From Psychrobacter phenylpyruvicus DSM 7000 = NBRC 102152 (GTDB lineage: Bacteria > Pseudomonadota > Gammaproteobacteria > Pseudomonadales > Moraxellaceae): 64,000 bases of DNA. Shown here in pieces: positions 26,276 through 34,618 of this stretch; position 1 is the first letter of the stretch; the number at the start of each line of letters is the position of its first letter. The notes under the pieces are model-generated. The model saw nothing but the letters and a program-made list of their open reading frames with translations, was not told where the DNA came from and ran no database searches. The translations under genes and the position numbers were made by a program. Location of the stretch: assembly GCF_000685805.1 (NCBI RefSeq), contig NZ_JMKP01000003.1:62001-126000 (forward strand), written 5' to 3'.

Positions 26276-26356
26276 TTTAAACCTATTTTAAATAGTAATA
26301 GTATTGGCTATTTTTTAAGAATGTTTACAGCAATGGCTTCACCTAACATATCAATT

Positions 26357-26387
26357 AAAGCCTGCAGTCTATTTGCAGGCTTTTTTT
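26357..26387 (+). terminator. rho-independent terminator
   Basis: AAAGCCTGCA and TGCAGGCTTT form a perfect 10-base stem around a 7-base loop, followed by seven T residues. It ends the lipoprotein transcript and lies before the convergent beta-helix gene. Confidence 0.9.
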
Positions 26388-26451
26388 CGTACTATTATGG
26401 ATAAGTTGATTTGCACTATCACCAATCTTATATAGCTATGAGATTATGTTC

Positions 26452-26495
26452 GGTAGTGATGGCGGGAGTTGAACCCGCTTCTTTATATAAAGTAC
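26452..26495 (-). other. tmRNA-like (or tRNA) 3'-end fragment, possible attachment-site remnant
   Basis: On the reverse strand, 26478 to 26461 reads GCGGGTTCAACTCCCGCC, a perfect T-arm with loop TTCAACT. It is followed by ATCACTACCG, close to the tmRNA 3' end ATCTCCACCA as I remember it. No anticodon arm, D-arm or rest of an ssrA gene is present on either side: a coding region begins at 26507. The 3' end of ssrA is a common integration target, so this may be a duplicated attachment site left by an integrated element. The terminal CCG instead of CCA shows that it is not a functional end. Confidence 0.5.
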
Positions 26496-26506
26496 AAAGC
26501 TGATCG

Positions 26507-27979
26507 CTATTTGCATCGTTGCAATACTGCACAGTTCTCAAAAGCCCTACTACTGTTAAACTCTTTATTGCCTAGTAGCCATATTAAGGACGAATTGCTG
26601 TTGTGAGGCAGATAACGGTTATTTTGGAAGATAACTTCACCGCGATCAAGCGGATTGGCAACGATCATATAGCCTGATGGAGAGCTGGTAAATGTGTTGT
26701 TCTTAATAGTTAACTTTTGAATATTAAATTGCAGTAGTAGCTGTCCGCCTTGCTGGTTACCAAGGTCATTATTGGCGACCGTATTATTAACAAGGGTAAT
26801 TTGTCTGACGCCGCCGCGTTGCTGATCATAGCCACCCACTGCAAGACCAGCATAGGTGCTGTTGATGACCGTATTGCTCTCTACCCAGACCTCTTCTGTC
26901 AGCTTTTGGAAGTTTTCACTGGCGACTTCGATACCAATATCATTGTTAGTCACGGTATTGCTGTGAATAAATACCTGCTTACCCCCATCGACATAAATAC
27001 CACCCGCTGAAGGGTCGTCGCCTTTGTAGCCGGGATTGCCACTGATACTATTGTGTGTGACCGTATTGCCGATGATATCACCCCGTCTAGCATAGTCGTT
27101 ATCGGTCTCTGCTGTTCCTTCAAAACCAATGATGTCGATACCAATATTATTGTTATTATTGACTTGGTTGTGGTTTACTTCAAAGTTACTGACATCGCCA
27201 TTTATGACTACCGCTTCACTACGACCTAAAGCGAGGTTTTCTACTCGATTATTATTAATTTGAATGTCTTTAATAGGCTGCGTACCGTAAACCGCAATGC
27301 CATGCGCATTACCCTTGTCATTATTTACACGCGTTCCTAGATCATGAATATAATTGTTCTCGATTAGGAGGTTATGACTACTGCCAGTAATATAGATGGC
27401 AGTGGGCGTAATCTGCTCGTTATTGGTCCAAAATTCAGTAAACTCTAAGCCGCGAATGATCAGATAAGCTTGGTTTTCGATATGGAATAGATGCTCATCA
27501 GCCACGCTTGGCGTGCCGGTAATGATAACTTTGGCGGCTTGCATTGGCTCAAAGATAATCGGCTTAGCCAGTGTACCAGAATTTTTAATATACACAGGCC
27601 CTTTATAACTACCTGCGGCAATGTGTACTGTCGTACCAGCAGTTGCCAGTTCTGTGGCTCTTTGTAGAGTCAGGATAGGTGAGCTGGCACTACCTGATGC
27701 GTTATCACTACCCGTTGTCGCAACATAGATATGCTGACGCGTACTGTCATCGAGCTGTAAATTATCAAGTGCTGAGTTGCTATCATAAAACGCATGGCTA
27801 CTAGATATTGGTGGCACATTTGGCGTGGCGGGCATATTTGGCGTTGTAAAAACTGTGGCTGGAGCGGATTCAGAAGTAGCAGGTAGGTTTGAAGTGCTAG
27901 AAGCTTCATCCAAGTCACTACCGCCGCAAGCAGGTGAGGTAGAGACTACTAATGCAAGTAAACTCATCGGCAATAACAT
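26507..27979 (-). CDS. right-handed parallel beta-helix lipoprotein (DUF1565/pectate-lyase-like)
   Basis: A surface or periplasmic beta-helix protein. Residues near 70-150 match the DUF1565 opening (HIYVATTGSDNASGSASSPI, ATAGTTVHIAAGSYKGPVYI). About ten Asn-rich coils follow (NNNRVENLALG, HSNTVTNNDIGIEVASENF, VNNTVANNDLGN), typical of polysaccharide-acting or adhesive helices. The lipobox-like TSPAC lies at residues 14-18 from ATG 27979. The frame is open upstream, and AAGGA at 28031-28035 sits six bases from an in-frame ATT at 28022-28024, which would give a normal basic n-region. The true start may therefore be a rare ATT. Enzyme activity cannot be confirmed. Confidence 0.82.
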   Translation of the reverse strand: MLLPMSLLALVVSTSPACGGSDLDEASSTSNLPATSESAPATVFTTPNMPATPNVPPISSSHAFYDSNSALDNLQLDDSTRQHIYVATTGSDNASGSASSPILTLQRATELATAGTTVHIAAGSYKGPVYIKNSGTLAKPIIFEPMQAAKVIITGTPSVADEHLFHIENQAYLIIRGLEFTEFWTNNEQITPTAIYITGSSHNLLIENNYIHDLGTRVNNDKGNAHGIAVYGTQPIKDIQINNNRVENLALGRSEAVVINGDVSNFEVNHNQVNNNNNIGIDIIGFEGTAETDNDYARRGDIIGNTVTHNSISGNPGYKGDDPSAGGIYVDGGKQVFIHSNTVTNNDIGIEVASENFQKLTEEVWVESNTVINSTYAGLAVGGYDQQRGGVRQITLVNNTVANNDLGNQQGGQLLLQFNIQKLTIKNNTFTSSPSGYMIVANPLDRGEVIFQNNRYLPHNSNSSLIWLLGNKEFNSSRAFENCAVLQRCK

Positions 27980-28027
27980 TGAGAAATTACGCTTTGATTG
28001 TGACGTGGACCAACTGGTTTTAATAAT

Positions 28028-28489
28028 ATTTCCTTAGGGTGTGGTGAACATTGGCAATAGAATGCTGGCAGACAAACATCGAACGGTGAATCTTTAAGCT
28101 CTCGCACAAAAAGGGCGGTTGTCACTAGATTTGATAAGCTCAAGTAGATTTATAAAAATATAGTAGCGTTTTTTGTGCTTATAGAAACTAATTACTTCTT
28201 TAAATTGTAAAATGTTTTATTTGTCAAAGGTGTGGCTGCTTCAGTAGTATTGAGTGCTGCGGCTTTTTGTATAAAAAACAATATGATAGTATAGGCTCCT
28301 AATTAAAACGGATCTGATAATGGGCAGTTATCAGATTCGGTAAGGATATACCATTGGGATGACCTGACTATCTTGGACTATATTTACAATCCTATATTTA
28401 AAATAAGGGACATCCTTTTATTTATCTTATATTTTTTAGCATAAAACACAAAAACTAAGAAAGCTATTCAAATTAGGGCAAACATTTAT
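28028..28489. other. intergenic region with one palindrome
   Basis: A 462-base AT-rich spacer between the divergent beta-helix and enoyl-CoA hydratase family genes. ATCTGATAA (28312-28320) and TTATCAGAT (28328-28336) form a perfect inverted repeat with a 7-base centre, about 150 bases before the downstream start; it could be an operator. No ORF is supported. Confidence 0.5.
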
Positions 28490-29701
28490 ATGCAATTGAA
28501 TAAAACAAGTTTAGTTGCCGAGGGCATACCGGCAGCTGACAGTACAGAGGTATTGTTTGAAGAAATAAAAATCAACCAAGGTCTATTAATAGGCTTGGTT
28601 ACCTTAAACCGTGAAAAGTCTTTAAACGCACTGACCACCAATATGTGTAAGCTAATTAGTGCAAAGCTGACCGAGTGGGAACAGATCGATAATCTTGTAG
28701 CGGTAGTAATTCACGGTGCTGGCGAGCGTGCTTTGTGTGCCGGTGGTGATATTCGTCAGTTGTATCAAGCACGTCAAGAGTGGGACGGAGAGGGCATAGC
28801 CCCGCCAGAAGCAGTTGACTTCTTCGCCAGTGAGTATCATTTAGATACCCAAATGCATGAATATCATAAACCAACTGTCATCTGGGGTAGTGGTATTGTA
28901 ATGGGCGGTGGCATGGGCATACTAAGCAGCAGTAGCCATCGTATTGTCACGGAGACTACTCGTGCTGCTATGCCAGAAGTGAATATTGGCTTATTCCCAG
29001 ATGCAACTGGCAGTTGGTTTTTACAGCGATTCCCTGCTAAGACAGGTCTATTTATGGGACTAACAGGTGCTGATGCCAATGCTAACGATGCTCTACTATG
29101 TAACTTGGCAGATTTCAAAATGAGCAGCCAAGATTTTGATGCCATGCTACAAAGCTTATGTGAGGCTGATTGGAGTGAGGCTTTAGGTCAACCCACCCTA
29201 AATAGCCTAAGCAGTAAATTACATCAAATAACCACCAAAGCGCTAAGTGACTTTAGTGCACAATCTGCTGCAAATATTGAATTTGCGCCAAGTAATATTG
29301 CTAAATTTATGCAGTCTATTCAAAGGCTTATGAACTGCGGTGGATTGGATAAAATAGACGACATTTTACAATCAGATGAAAATATCAAAAACTTCTGCCC
29401 AGACCTTGCTGATAGTGATTGGTGCAAAGCTGCGGTCGCAAACTATCGTTATGGTTGTCCGGTGACTAAAGCGATTACTTATGAGATGTATCAGCGCGCC
29501 CATAACTTGTCATTGACGGAAGTTATGGCGCTGGAGACTAATGTAGCTCTGCACTGCGTTAATTATCCTGACTTTAGTGAAGGGGTGCGTGCGTTATTGG
29601 TAGATAAAGACCGTCAGCCAAAATGGAGTCGCACATTGGCTGAGTGTTTGGATGTCGAAGGGCAGGCCTATATACAAGGGCACTTTGAAGAGCTACATTA
29701 G
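28490..29701 (+). CDS. 3-hydroxyisobutyryl-CoA hydrolase-like enoyl-CoA hydratase/isomerase family protein
   Basis: A 403-residue crotonase-fold protein of the 3-hydroxyisobutyryl-CoA hydrolase subgroup, which releases 3-hydroxyisobutyrate in valine breakdown. It has the first oxyanion segment RALCAGGDIRQLYQAR, the second IVMGGGMGILSSSSHRIVTE and the catalytic-acid region AAMPEVNIGLFPDATGSWF. The long C-terminal helical part (KAITYEMYQRAHNLSLTEVM and EGVRALLVDKDRQPKW) is specific to this subgroup and absent from simple hydratases. It is a single gene ended by a strong terminator. Another acyl-CoA hydrolase or hydratase activity is possible. Confidence 0.88.
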   Translation: MQLNKTSLVAEGIPAADSTEVLFEEIKINQGLLIGLVTLNREKSLNALTTNMCKLISAKLTEWEQIDNLVAVVIHGAGERALCAGGDIRQLYQARQEWDGEGIAPPEAVDFFASEYHLDTQMHEYHKPTVIWGSGIVMGGGMGILSSSSHRIVTETTRAAMPEVNIGLFPDATGSWFLQRFPAKTGLFMGLTGADANANDALLCNLADFKMSSQDFDAMLQSLCEADWSEALGQPTLNSLSSKLHQITTKALSDFSAQSAANIEFAPSNIAKFMQSIQRLMNCGGLDKIDDILQSDENIKNFCPDLADSDWCKAAVANYRYGCPVTKAITYEMYQRAHNLSLTEVMALETNVALHCVNYPDFSEGVRALLVDKDRQPKWSRTLAECLDVEGQAYIQGHFEELH

Positions 29702-29745
29702 ATTAACAAGCTTTGTGCTGAATTAAGCCGGTAATATGTGACAAT

Positions 29746-29786
29746 AGCAGCAAGACAGAATTTAGTTTGTCTTGCTGCTTTTTTAT
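29746..29786 (+). terminator. rho-independent terminator
   Basis: AGCAGCAAGACA (29746-29757) pairs perfectly with TGTCTTGCTGCT (29768-29779), followed by TTTTTTATTTTT. Confidence 0.9.
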
Positions 29787-29922
29787 TTTTAAGATTAAAA
29801 TAATCTGTTAGGATAAGAAGGATGCTATAAAGCATCGGCATTTATAATAGCCGTACTCATAAAAGCTGCACTTATAAAAAACCTACTTTGATAGTTTTTA
29901 ACTTGTTGTAAGGATAGTAAAA

Positions 29923-31131
29923 ATGGATTTTGCCCAACTGCCTGCACCGTCTAAGGTGAGTGCTTGGTTAGATATGGATGCGCTCGATCATAATATTGAG
30001 CTGGTTAATCAGAAGACCCAAGCGGTTAAGTTGCGCATCGCGACCAAGTCAATTCGTTCTATCGATGTTCTACGCTATATCCAAAAAAAGACCCCTCACT
30101 TTATCGGCCTCATGTCTTACAGTGCTGCCGAGTCTGTGTATTTACTACAAAATGGCTTTGATAATATCTTATGTGCTTATCCCGCTTTAGACGCCCAAAG
30201 CATAGCTGAGACATTACAGTATACACAGCAAGGCGCTACCATGATTTGGATGGCCGATCGCATTGAGCACTTACGTCTGCTTGATGAGATAGGTAAGCGG
30301 CATGGTCAAAAAATTGAGGTGTGCTTAGATATTAATATGTCGATGCCCCTGCCGAAGCTGTACTTTGGCACTAAGCGCTCGGCATTGATGCGCAAAAGTG
30401 ATGTCAAAAAGCTAATGGAGAAGGCGGGTGGCCTATCGCATATAAAGCTAGATGCGGTAATGGGTTATGAGGCTCAGATTGCTGGATTGGCAGAGCATAT
30501 CCCAGGTAAGTCATTGCTCACGCCTGCCATTAAAATGTTAAAAAATGGCTCAAAAAAGCAAGTTAGTCGCCGCCGAGCAAGCATAGTGCGCTGGATTACT
30601 GAGCAGTGGTATCAGCTCAAGCTGGTCAATGGCGGAGGTAGTGGTAGTATGGACTTCACCGCAAGCCAGCCAGAAGTGACCGAGATTACGGTGGGCTCAG
30701 CTTATTATAAGCCAGCATATTTTGATTATATGGAGAGCATGCAGCCCTTCATGCCGGCTGCAGGATTTGTACTACCGGTGACACGCCAACCTGAAAAAAG
30801 AGTGATTACTTGCCAAGGGGGCGGCTTTATCGCTTCTGGCGCAGTGAGTGCTGATAAAGCACCAGTGGTGCATTACCCCAAAGGATTGTCCTTACTGCCT
30901 GATGAAGGGTTTGGGGAAGTACAGACCCCATTTGCGGTGGATAATGAGGTTCTCAAACAGGGCAATATACCAAGAATTGGTGAGGCAGTGTGGTGTCGCC
31001 ATGCCAAAGCTGGCGAGCTGGCTGAGCATTTTAATGAATTGGTGTGTTATCGTGATAATGCACCGCTAATAGCAGATGGAACTGCGCAAGTCATGACAAC
31101 TTATCGAGGACAAGGACGATGTTTTCATTAA
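29923..31131 (+). CDS. PLP fold-III enzyme (D-threonine aldolase / alanine racemase-like)
   Basis: A 402-residue cytoplasmic enzyme with the alanine-racemase-type barrel that starts VSAWLDMDALDHNIELVN and carries the PLP lysine in LRIATKSIRS. The phosphate-binding stretch VNGGGSGSMDFT and the C-terminal WCRHAKAGELAEHFNE, possibly metal binding, fit the D-threonine aldolase / D-serine dehydratase (DSD1-like) group. The 3' end overlaps the next gene by 13 bases, so the two proteins are probably made together. The partner is a lactone-oxidase-like flavoprotein, a pairing that does not match a known pathway. The substrate is likely a D-3-hydroxy amino acid, but this is inference. Confidence 0.8.
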   Translation: MDFAQLPAPSKVSAWLDMDALDHNIELVNQKTQAVKLRIATKSIRSIDVLRYIQKKTPHFIGLMSYSAAESVYLLQNGFDNILCAYPALDAQSIAETLQYTQQGATMIWMADRIEHLRLLDEIGKRHGQKIEVCLDINMSMPLPKLYFGTKRSALMRKSDVKKLMEKAGGLSHIKLDAVMGYEAQIAGLAEHIPGKSLLTPAIKMLKNGSKKQVSRRRASIVRWITEQWYQLKLVNGGGSGSMDFTASQPEVTEITVGSAYYKPAYFDYMESMQPFMPAAGFVLPVTRQPEKRVITCQGGGFIASGAVSADKAPVVHYPKGLSLLPDEGFGEVQTPFAVDNEVLKQGNIPRIGEAVWCRHAKAGELAEHFNELVCYRDNAPLIADGTAQVMTTYRGQGRCFH

Positions 31132-32453
31132 AACACTGGCAGACAAATAATAAGTGGCAAAACTGGGTTGGCTATGTCACCTCAGAGCCGGAACAAAAAC
31201 TTTCGGTTAATTCAGTGGAGGAGCTACAACAAGTTATCGTACAAGCCCGTGCTGACAAGAAGCGAGTTCGGGTTACTGGAGCGGCACATTCTTTTAGTGA
31301 CTGTGCCAGACCTGAAGAGATCGCTGTAACCTTGCATAATATGCGCGGTTTAATCTCGGTGGATAAAGTCAATAAATTGGCTACGTTGCACGCTGGCACT
31401 TATTTATATGAAATCGGTCCTGCTTTGGCTGAGCATGGCTTGGCACTTGAGAATATGGGGGATGTGCAAGCGCAGACTATTGCTGGTGCGGTCAGTACCG
31501 CTACTCACGGTACAGGTATTGATCTAGGTTCGGTAGCCAATCAAGTTGTGGCTTGGGAGTGGATAGATGGCAAGGGCGAGCTACACAGTCATCAGCGAGG
31601 CGATGCAGAAACTGATGACTTAGGTAATGCGCTACACGTTAGCTTAGGTATGCTTGGGGTATTTACCAAACTGACGCTAAAAGTGGTGGATTTATATGGT
31701 TTACGAGAATCCAATGAGCGTATAGGGTTTGAACAAGGGCTGGCAAATTTTCATGACCTAGCACGTGCTCATCGCCACATGGAGTGGTTTTTATTTCCAG
31801 GCACCAATAAGCTGCAACAAAAGACTCTGTCTTTGATTCCCCCCAAGCCAATGCGCCGTGCTCAGAAGATAAAAGATCATTTTGACAGTATAGTTAAGCT
31901 CAATGGGGCATTTTATTTGCTCTCTGAGTTGGCCAGAATGAATCCTAAGCTGACTAAAAAGGTAAGTGAGATCTCAGCCAATTCTATCCCTAATACCCAC
32001 CGTGAAGGGTATAGCTTTGAAGTGTTTCCAACGCCGCGCGGGGTTAAGTTTAATGAGTCAGAATACTTTATTAAACTGTCAGATTTTGAGGCCTGTATTA
32101 CCGAGATAAACGATATTTTATTGGAAGATAATAAATTATCACATTTTCCCATTGAGGTGCGTACTCATAAGGGTGAGACCGGGATGCTTAGCCCAACACA
32201 GGGTGAAGATTGTGCGGTACTCTCATTTCACGTATACAAAGGTATGGACTGTGAGCCTTTATTTAACTGGCTTTATGACTATATGCAAAAGTGGCAAGGT
32301 CGCCCGCATTGGGGCAAGGTCAATAAGCTTAGTAAAGATGAGCTGTATGAGCTGTATCCACAAATGGCACGTTTTTTGGAGATACGTGAGCACTATGATC
32401 CCGATAATGTGTTTATGAACCGCTGGCTTGAACAGAAGTTTTTGTCGAAGTAA
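31119..32453 (+). CDS. D-arabinono-1,4-lactone-oxidase-like FAD flavoprotein
   Basis: A 444-residue flavoprotein of the VAO/GlcD-like superfamily. The N-terminal FAD-binding domain is clear (RVRVTGAAHSFSDCARPE, LHAGTYLYEIGPALAEHGLA, TIAGAVSTATHGTGIDLG; about 40-170). The C-terminal half has the sugar-1,4-lactone oxidase (ALO) substrate domain, with HMEWFLFPGT and the end segment RPHWGKVNKL...YDPDNVFMNRWL. The HSFS and HGTG residues bind FAD in relatives. It starts 13 bases inside the preceding PLP enzyme gene. Oxidation of an alditol or lactone is probable, but ascorbate-like synthesis is not expected in these bacteria. Confidence 0.86.
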   Translation: MFSLKHWQTNNKWQNWVGYVTSEPEQKLSVNSVEELQQVIVQARADKKRVRVTGAAHSFSDCARPEEIAVTLHNMRGLISVDKVNKLATLHAGTYLYEIGPALAEHGLALENMGDVQAQTIAGAVSTATHGTGIDLGSVANQVVAWEWIDGKGELHSHQRGDAETDDLGNALHVSLGMLGVFTKLTLKVVDLYGLRESNERIGFEQGLANFHDLARAHRHMEWFLFPGTNKLQQKTLSLIPPKPMRRAQKIKDHFDSIVKLNGAFYLLSELARMNPKLTKKVSEISANSIPNTHREGYSFEVFPTPRGVKFNESEYFIKLSDFEACITEINDILLEDNKLSHFPIEVRTHKGETGMLSPTQGEDCAVLSFHVYKGMDCEPLFNWLYDYMQKWQGRPHWGKVNKLSKDELYELYPQMARFLEIREHYDPDNVFMNRWLEQKFLSK

Positions 32454-32504
32454 GGTTGCTCTAACTTAGAGCTAGATAACTAGGCTGCTTAATCTATTGG
32501 TTTT

Positions 32505-32594
32505 ACTAGAGAGCACTTTTTAACTAGAGAGTACTTTTTAACTAGAGAGTACTTTTTAACTAGAGAATACTATTTAACTAGAGAGCCTTTAACT
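32505..32594. repeat. 18-bp tandem repeat, five copies
   Basis: Units of consensus ACTAGAGAGTACTTTTTA start at 32505, 32523, 32541, 32559 and 32577, the last shortened to 15 bases. They lie in the 283-base spacer before the WG-repeat gene, and each unit ends in a T-run. Copies differ by one or two bases. There are no spacers, so it is a minisatellite and not a CRISPR. Confidence 0.93.
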
Positions 32595-32736
32595 AAAACG
32601 TATAGAAGCAAGAAAGATAGTCGAAATAGAGTTTCCTTAATACTACTCGTTTGCAATATTTTATTGCAAACATGGTATATCTATTTGAATTCTGTTATTT
32701 TTCAATAAACACATTATTTTATTTATTATTAGAGAC

Positions 32737-33777
32737 ATGACCTTAAATAAAACTCGTAATTCACAGTCGCATTTGATTAAAGCCTTCTCGCTTTGTGCTG
32801 CATTAGGCGCTATAAGTGTGCCTGCCTATGCTTGTCAGGTTCCTAAAAGCTACTACTCCAATGTTTTTTGTACTGCCAGTAGTGATTATTTTTTAGCTCT
32901 AAAAGACTCCGGTCAGCCGGTAGCTTTACTGGATAAAAGAGGCAGGCGAGTTGCTGATTTATCGCGGTACAACGGTATCGATGTCAGTAAACTAAAAGAG
33001 GGGCTTATTCCGGTTCAGAGAATGGGCCGAGTAGGCTATATCAATACTTCTGGTCGCGAAGTTATTCCAGCAGTCTACGATACCATTTCTGGCGATAGGC
33101 AAACTAAGGGTTGGTCGCGTGCGGTGAGCAATAACCGTATCGTGGTAAAAAAGGCGGGCAACTTTGGGGTGATTGACACCAGAAACCGAGTGATTGTTCC
33201 TTTTTCACCCAACTATCAAAGTATCAGTGACTTTAATGGTAACTTAGCAACCATCACAACCCGAAGCGGTACTCAGTGGGTAGATATTAATGGAAGGCCC
33301 ACTGTAAATCCTGCTCAGACTGTTTCTAGTCGCAATACCACACAGACTGCTTCAACTGCCAAACCTGTGATAAACACCACTACAGTGATTCAAAGTCCAA
33401 GCATCACTCAAACACCAGCGCCTAGTCCAAGTTTCAGTAATACCGAAGTTTGGCAACCAGAACAGCGTGACGGTAAATGGGGCTATGTGAATTATAGCGG
33501 AGTGCCAATGATTAAATTCTTATTCCAGCAAGCTATGCCTTTCTCTGAAGGTCTTGCAGGGGTAAAAATGGATAATAAATGGGGCTTTGTTAACTTAGCT
33601 GGCGAGCTGGTTATTCCTTTTAATTTCGAAGAATCAAAGCTTCGCCGAGGCAGAGGAGTCACCTACAAAGGCGCACAGCCATTTGTGTTTACCGGAGGTA
33701 AAGCCTGGGTGGGTAATGCGCCTAATGGTGCTCAAATGTGTATTGATACTAAAGGCAATTTTGTCAGTTGTTCTTAG
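32737..33777 (+). CDS. secreted WG-repeat protein
   Basis: A 346-residue exported protein with a signal peptide (about 1-32, ending VPAYAC). Several WG (KWG-Leptospira type) beta-repeats follow: RMGRVGYINTSGREVIPAVY, KAGNFGVIDTRNRVIVPF, RDGKWGYVNYSGVPMI and MDNKWGFVNLAGELVIPFNF. A Thr/Ser/Pro-rich linker at about 185-235 divides the repeats into two groups. WG repeats form beta-propeller-like or solenoid folds of unknown ligand. There are four cysteines (CQVPK, VFCTASS, MCIDTK, VSCS), which could form disulfides. It is a single gene closed by a strong bidirectional terminator. Confidence 0.85.
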   Translation: MTLNKTRNSQSHLIKAFSLCAALGAISVPAYACQVPKSYYSNVFCTASSDYFLALKDSGQPVALLDKRGRRVADLSRYNGIDVSKLKEGLIPVQRMGRVGYINTSGREVIPAVYDTISGDRQTKGWSRAVSNNRIVVKKAGNFGVIDTRNRVIVPFSPNYQSISDFNGNLATITTRSGTQWVDINGRPTVNPAQTVSSRNTTQTASTAKPVINTTTVIQSPSITQTPAPSPSFSNTEVWQPEQRDGKWGYVNYSGVPMIKFLFQQAMPFSEGLAGVKMDNKWGFVNLAGELVIPFNFEESKLRRGRGVTYKGAQPFVFTGGKAWVGNAPNGAQMCIDTKGNFVSCS

Positions 33778-33800
33778 CTAGTCATTAAAATTTTTAGCAT

Positions 33801-33832
33801 AAAAAAACAGTGCCTTTTGGCACTGTTTTTTT
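33801..33832. terminator. bidirectional terminator between convergent genes
   Basis: AAAAAAACAGTGCC and GGCACTGTTTTTTT form a perfect 14-base stem around TTTT, giving a T-run on both strands. It serves the WG-repeat gene and the convergent DJ-1 gene. Confidence 0.92.
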
Positions 33833-33868
33833 ATCTAAGATAAACGATTTATTTTGAAGCTTGTTGTC

Positions 33869-34546
33869 TTATGCCTGTAAACGTTTGATTAAACGCTGGG
33901 CTGTCTCTTCAGATGAGGCTGGGTTCTGGCCAGTAATCAGTAGACCATCTTCAACCACATAAGATTGCCAATCTGCACCTTTTTCATAAAGGCCGCCATT
34001 TTCTTTCAGTGCATCTTCTAATAAGAAAGGCACTACGTCCGTTAGACCAACCGCCGCTTCTTCGGTATTACTAAAGCCGGTTACTTTTTTGTCTTTAACA
34101 AGGTATTCACCATTTACTTTGACGTTTTTTAAAGCAGCAGGAGCGTGACAAACAAAGGCCACTGGCTTGTCAGATTTTACAAAGTCTTCAATTAACGAAA
34201 TTGACTTTTTGTCCACGGCCAAATCCCATAATGGGCCATGACCACCCGGATAGAACACTGCATCATAGTCCTCACTATTGATTTCAGCCAGTTTATGAGT
34301 GCTGGCTAAATGCTCTTGAGCCGCGCTATCTTGTTTGAAGCGATCGGTATATTCGGTCTGAGCATCAGGGGTATCGCTACTAGGATCTAGAGGAGGTTGA
34401 CCGCCTGCTGGCGAGGCCAAAGTAATCTCGGCACCGGCATCTTTAAATGCGTAGTATGGCGCTGCAAATTCTTCTAACCAAAAGCCTGTCTTCTTACCGG
34501 TTTCGGCTAACTTATCGTGTGAGGTTAATACCATTAGTATTTTCAT
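33869..34546 (-). CDS. DJ-1/PfpI superfamily protein (Hsp31-like, putative glyoxalase III or deglycase)
   Basis: A 225-residue class I glutamine-amidotransferase-fold protein. The nucleophile elbow is VAFVCHAPAAL (Cys133, next to His134), and the conserved acidic residue is in GFWLEEFAAPYY (Glu25 or Glu26). The PGGHGPLWDLA loop is typical of the Hsp31-like group. Such proteins convert methylglyoxal to lactate without cofactor, or act on glycated substrates. The gene is last in a leftward series with an MDR reductase, an alcohol dehydrogenase and a NemR-like regulator, all consistent with reactive-carbonyl defence. Methylglyoxal activity is not proven by sequence. Confidence 0.88.
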   Translation of the reverse strand: MKILMVLTSHDKLAETGKKTGFWLEEFAAPYYAFKDAGAEITLASPAGGQPPLDPSSDTPDAQTEYTDRFKQDSAAQEHLASTHKLAEINSEDYDAVFYPGGHGPLWDLAVDKKSISLIEDFVKSDKPVAFVCHAPAALKNVKVNGEYLVKDKKVTGFSNTEEAAVGLTDVVPFLLEDALKENGGLYEKGADWQSYVVEDGLLITGQNPASSEETAQRLIKRLQA

Positions 34547-34618
34547 AGAAAATCCATTATTTATTATAAATTTATTATTTTGTTAATTTCCTGCCTAACA
34601 GCTATATAGGGTCAAAAG

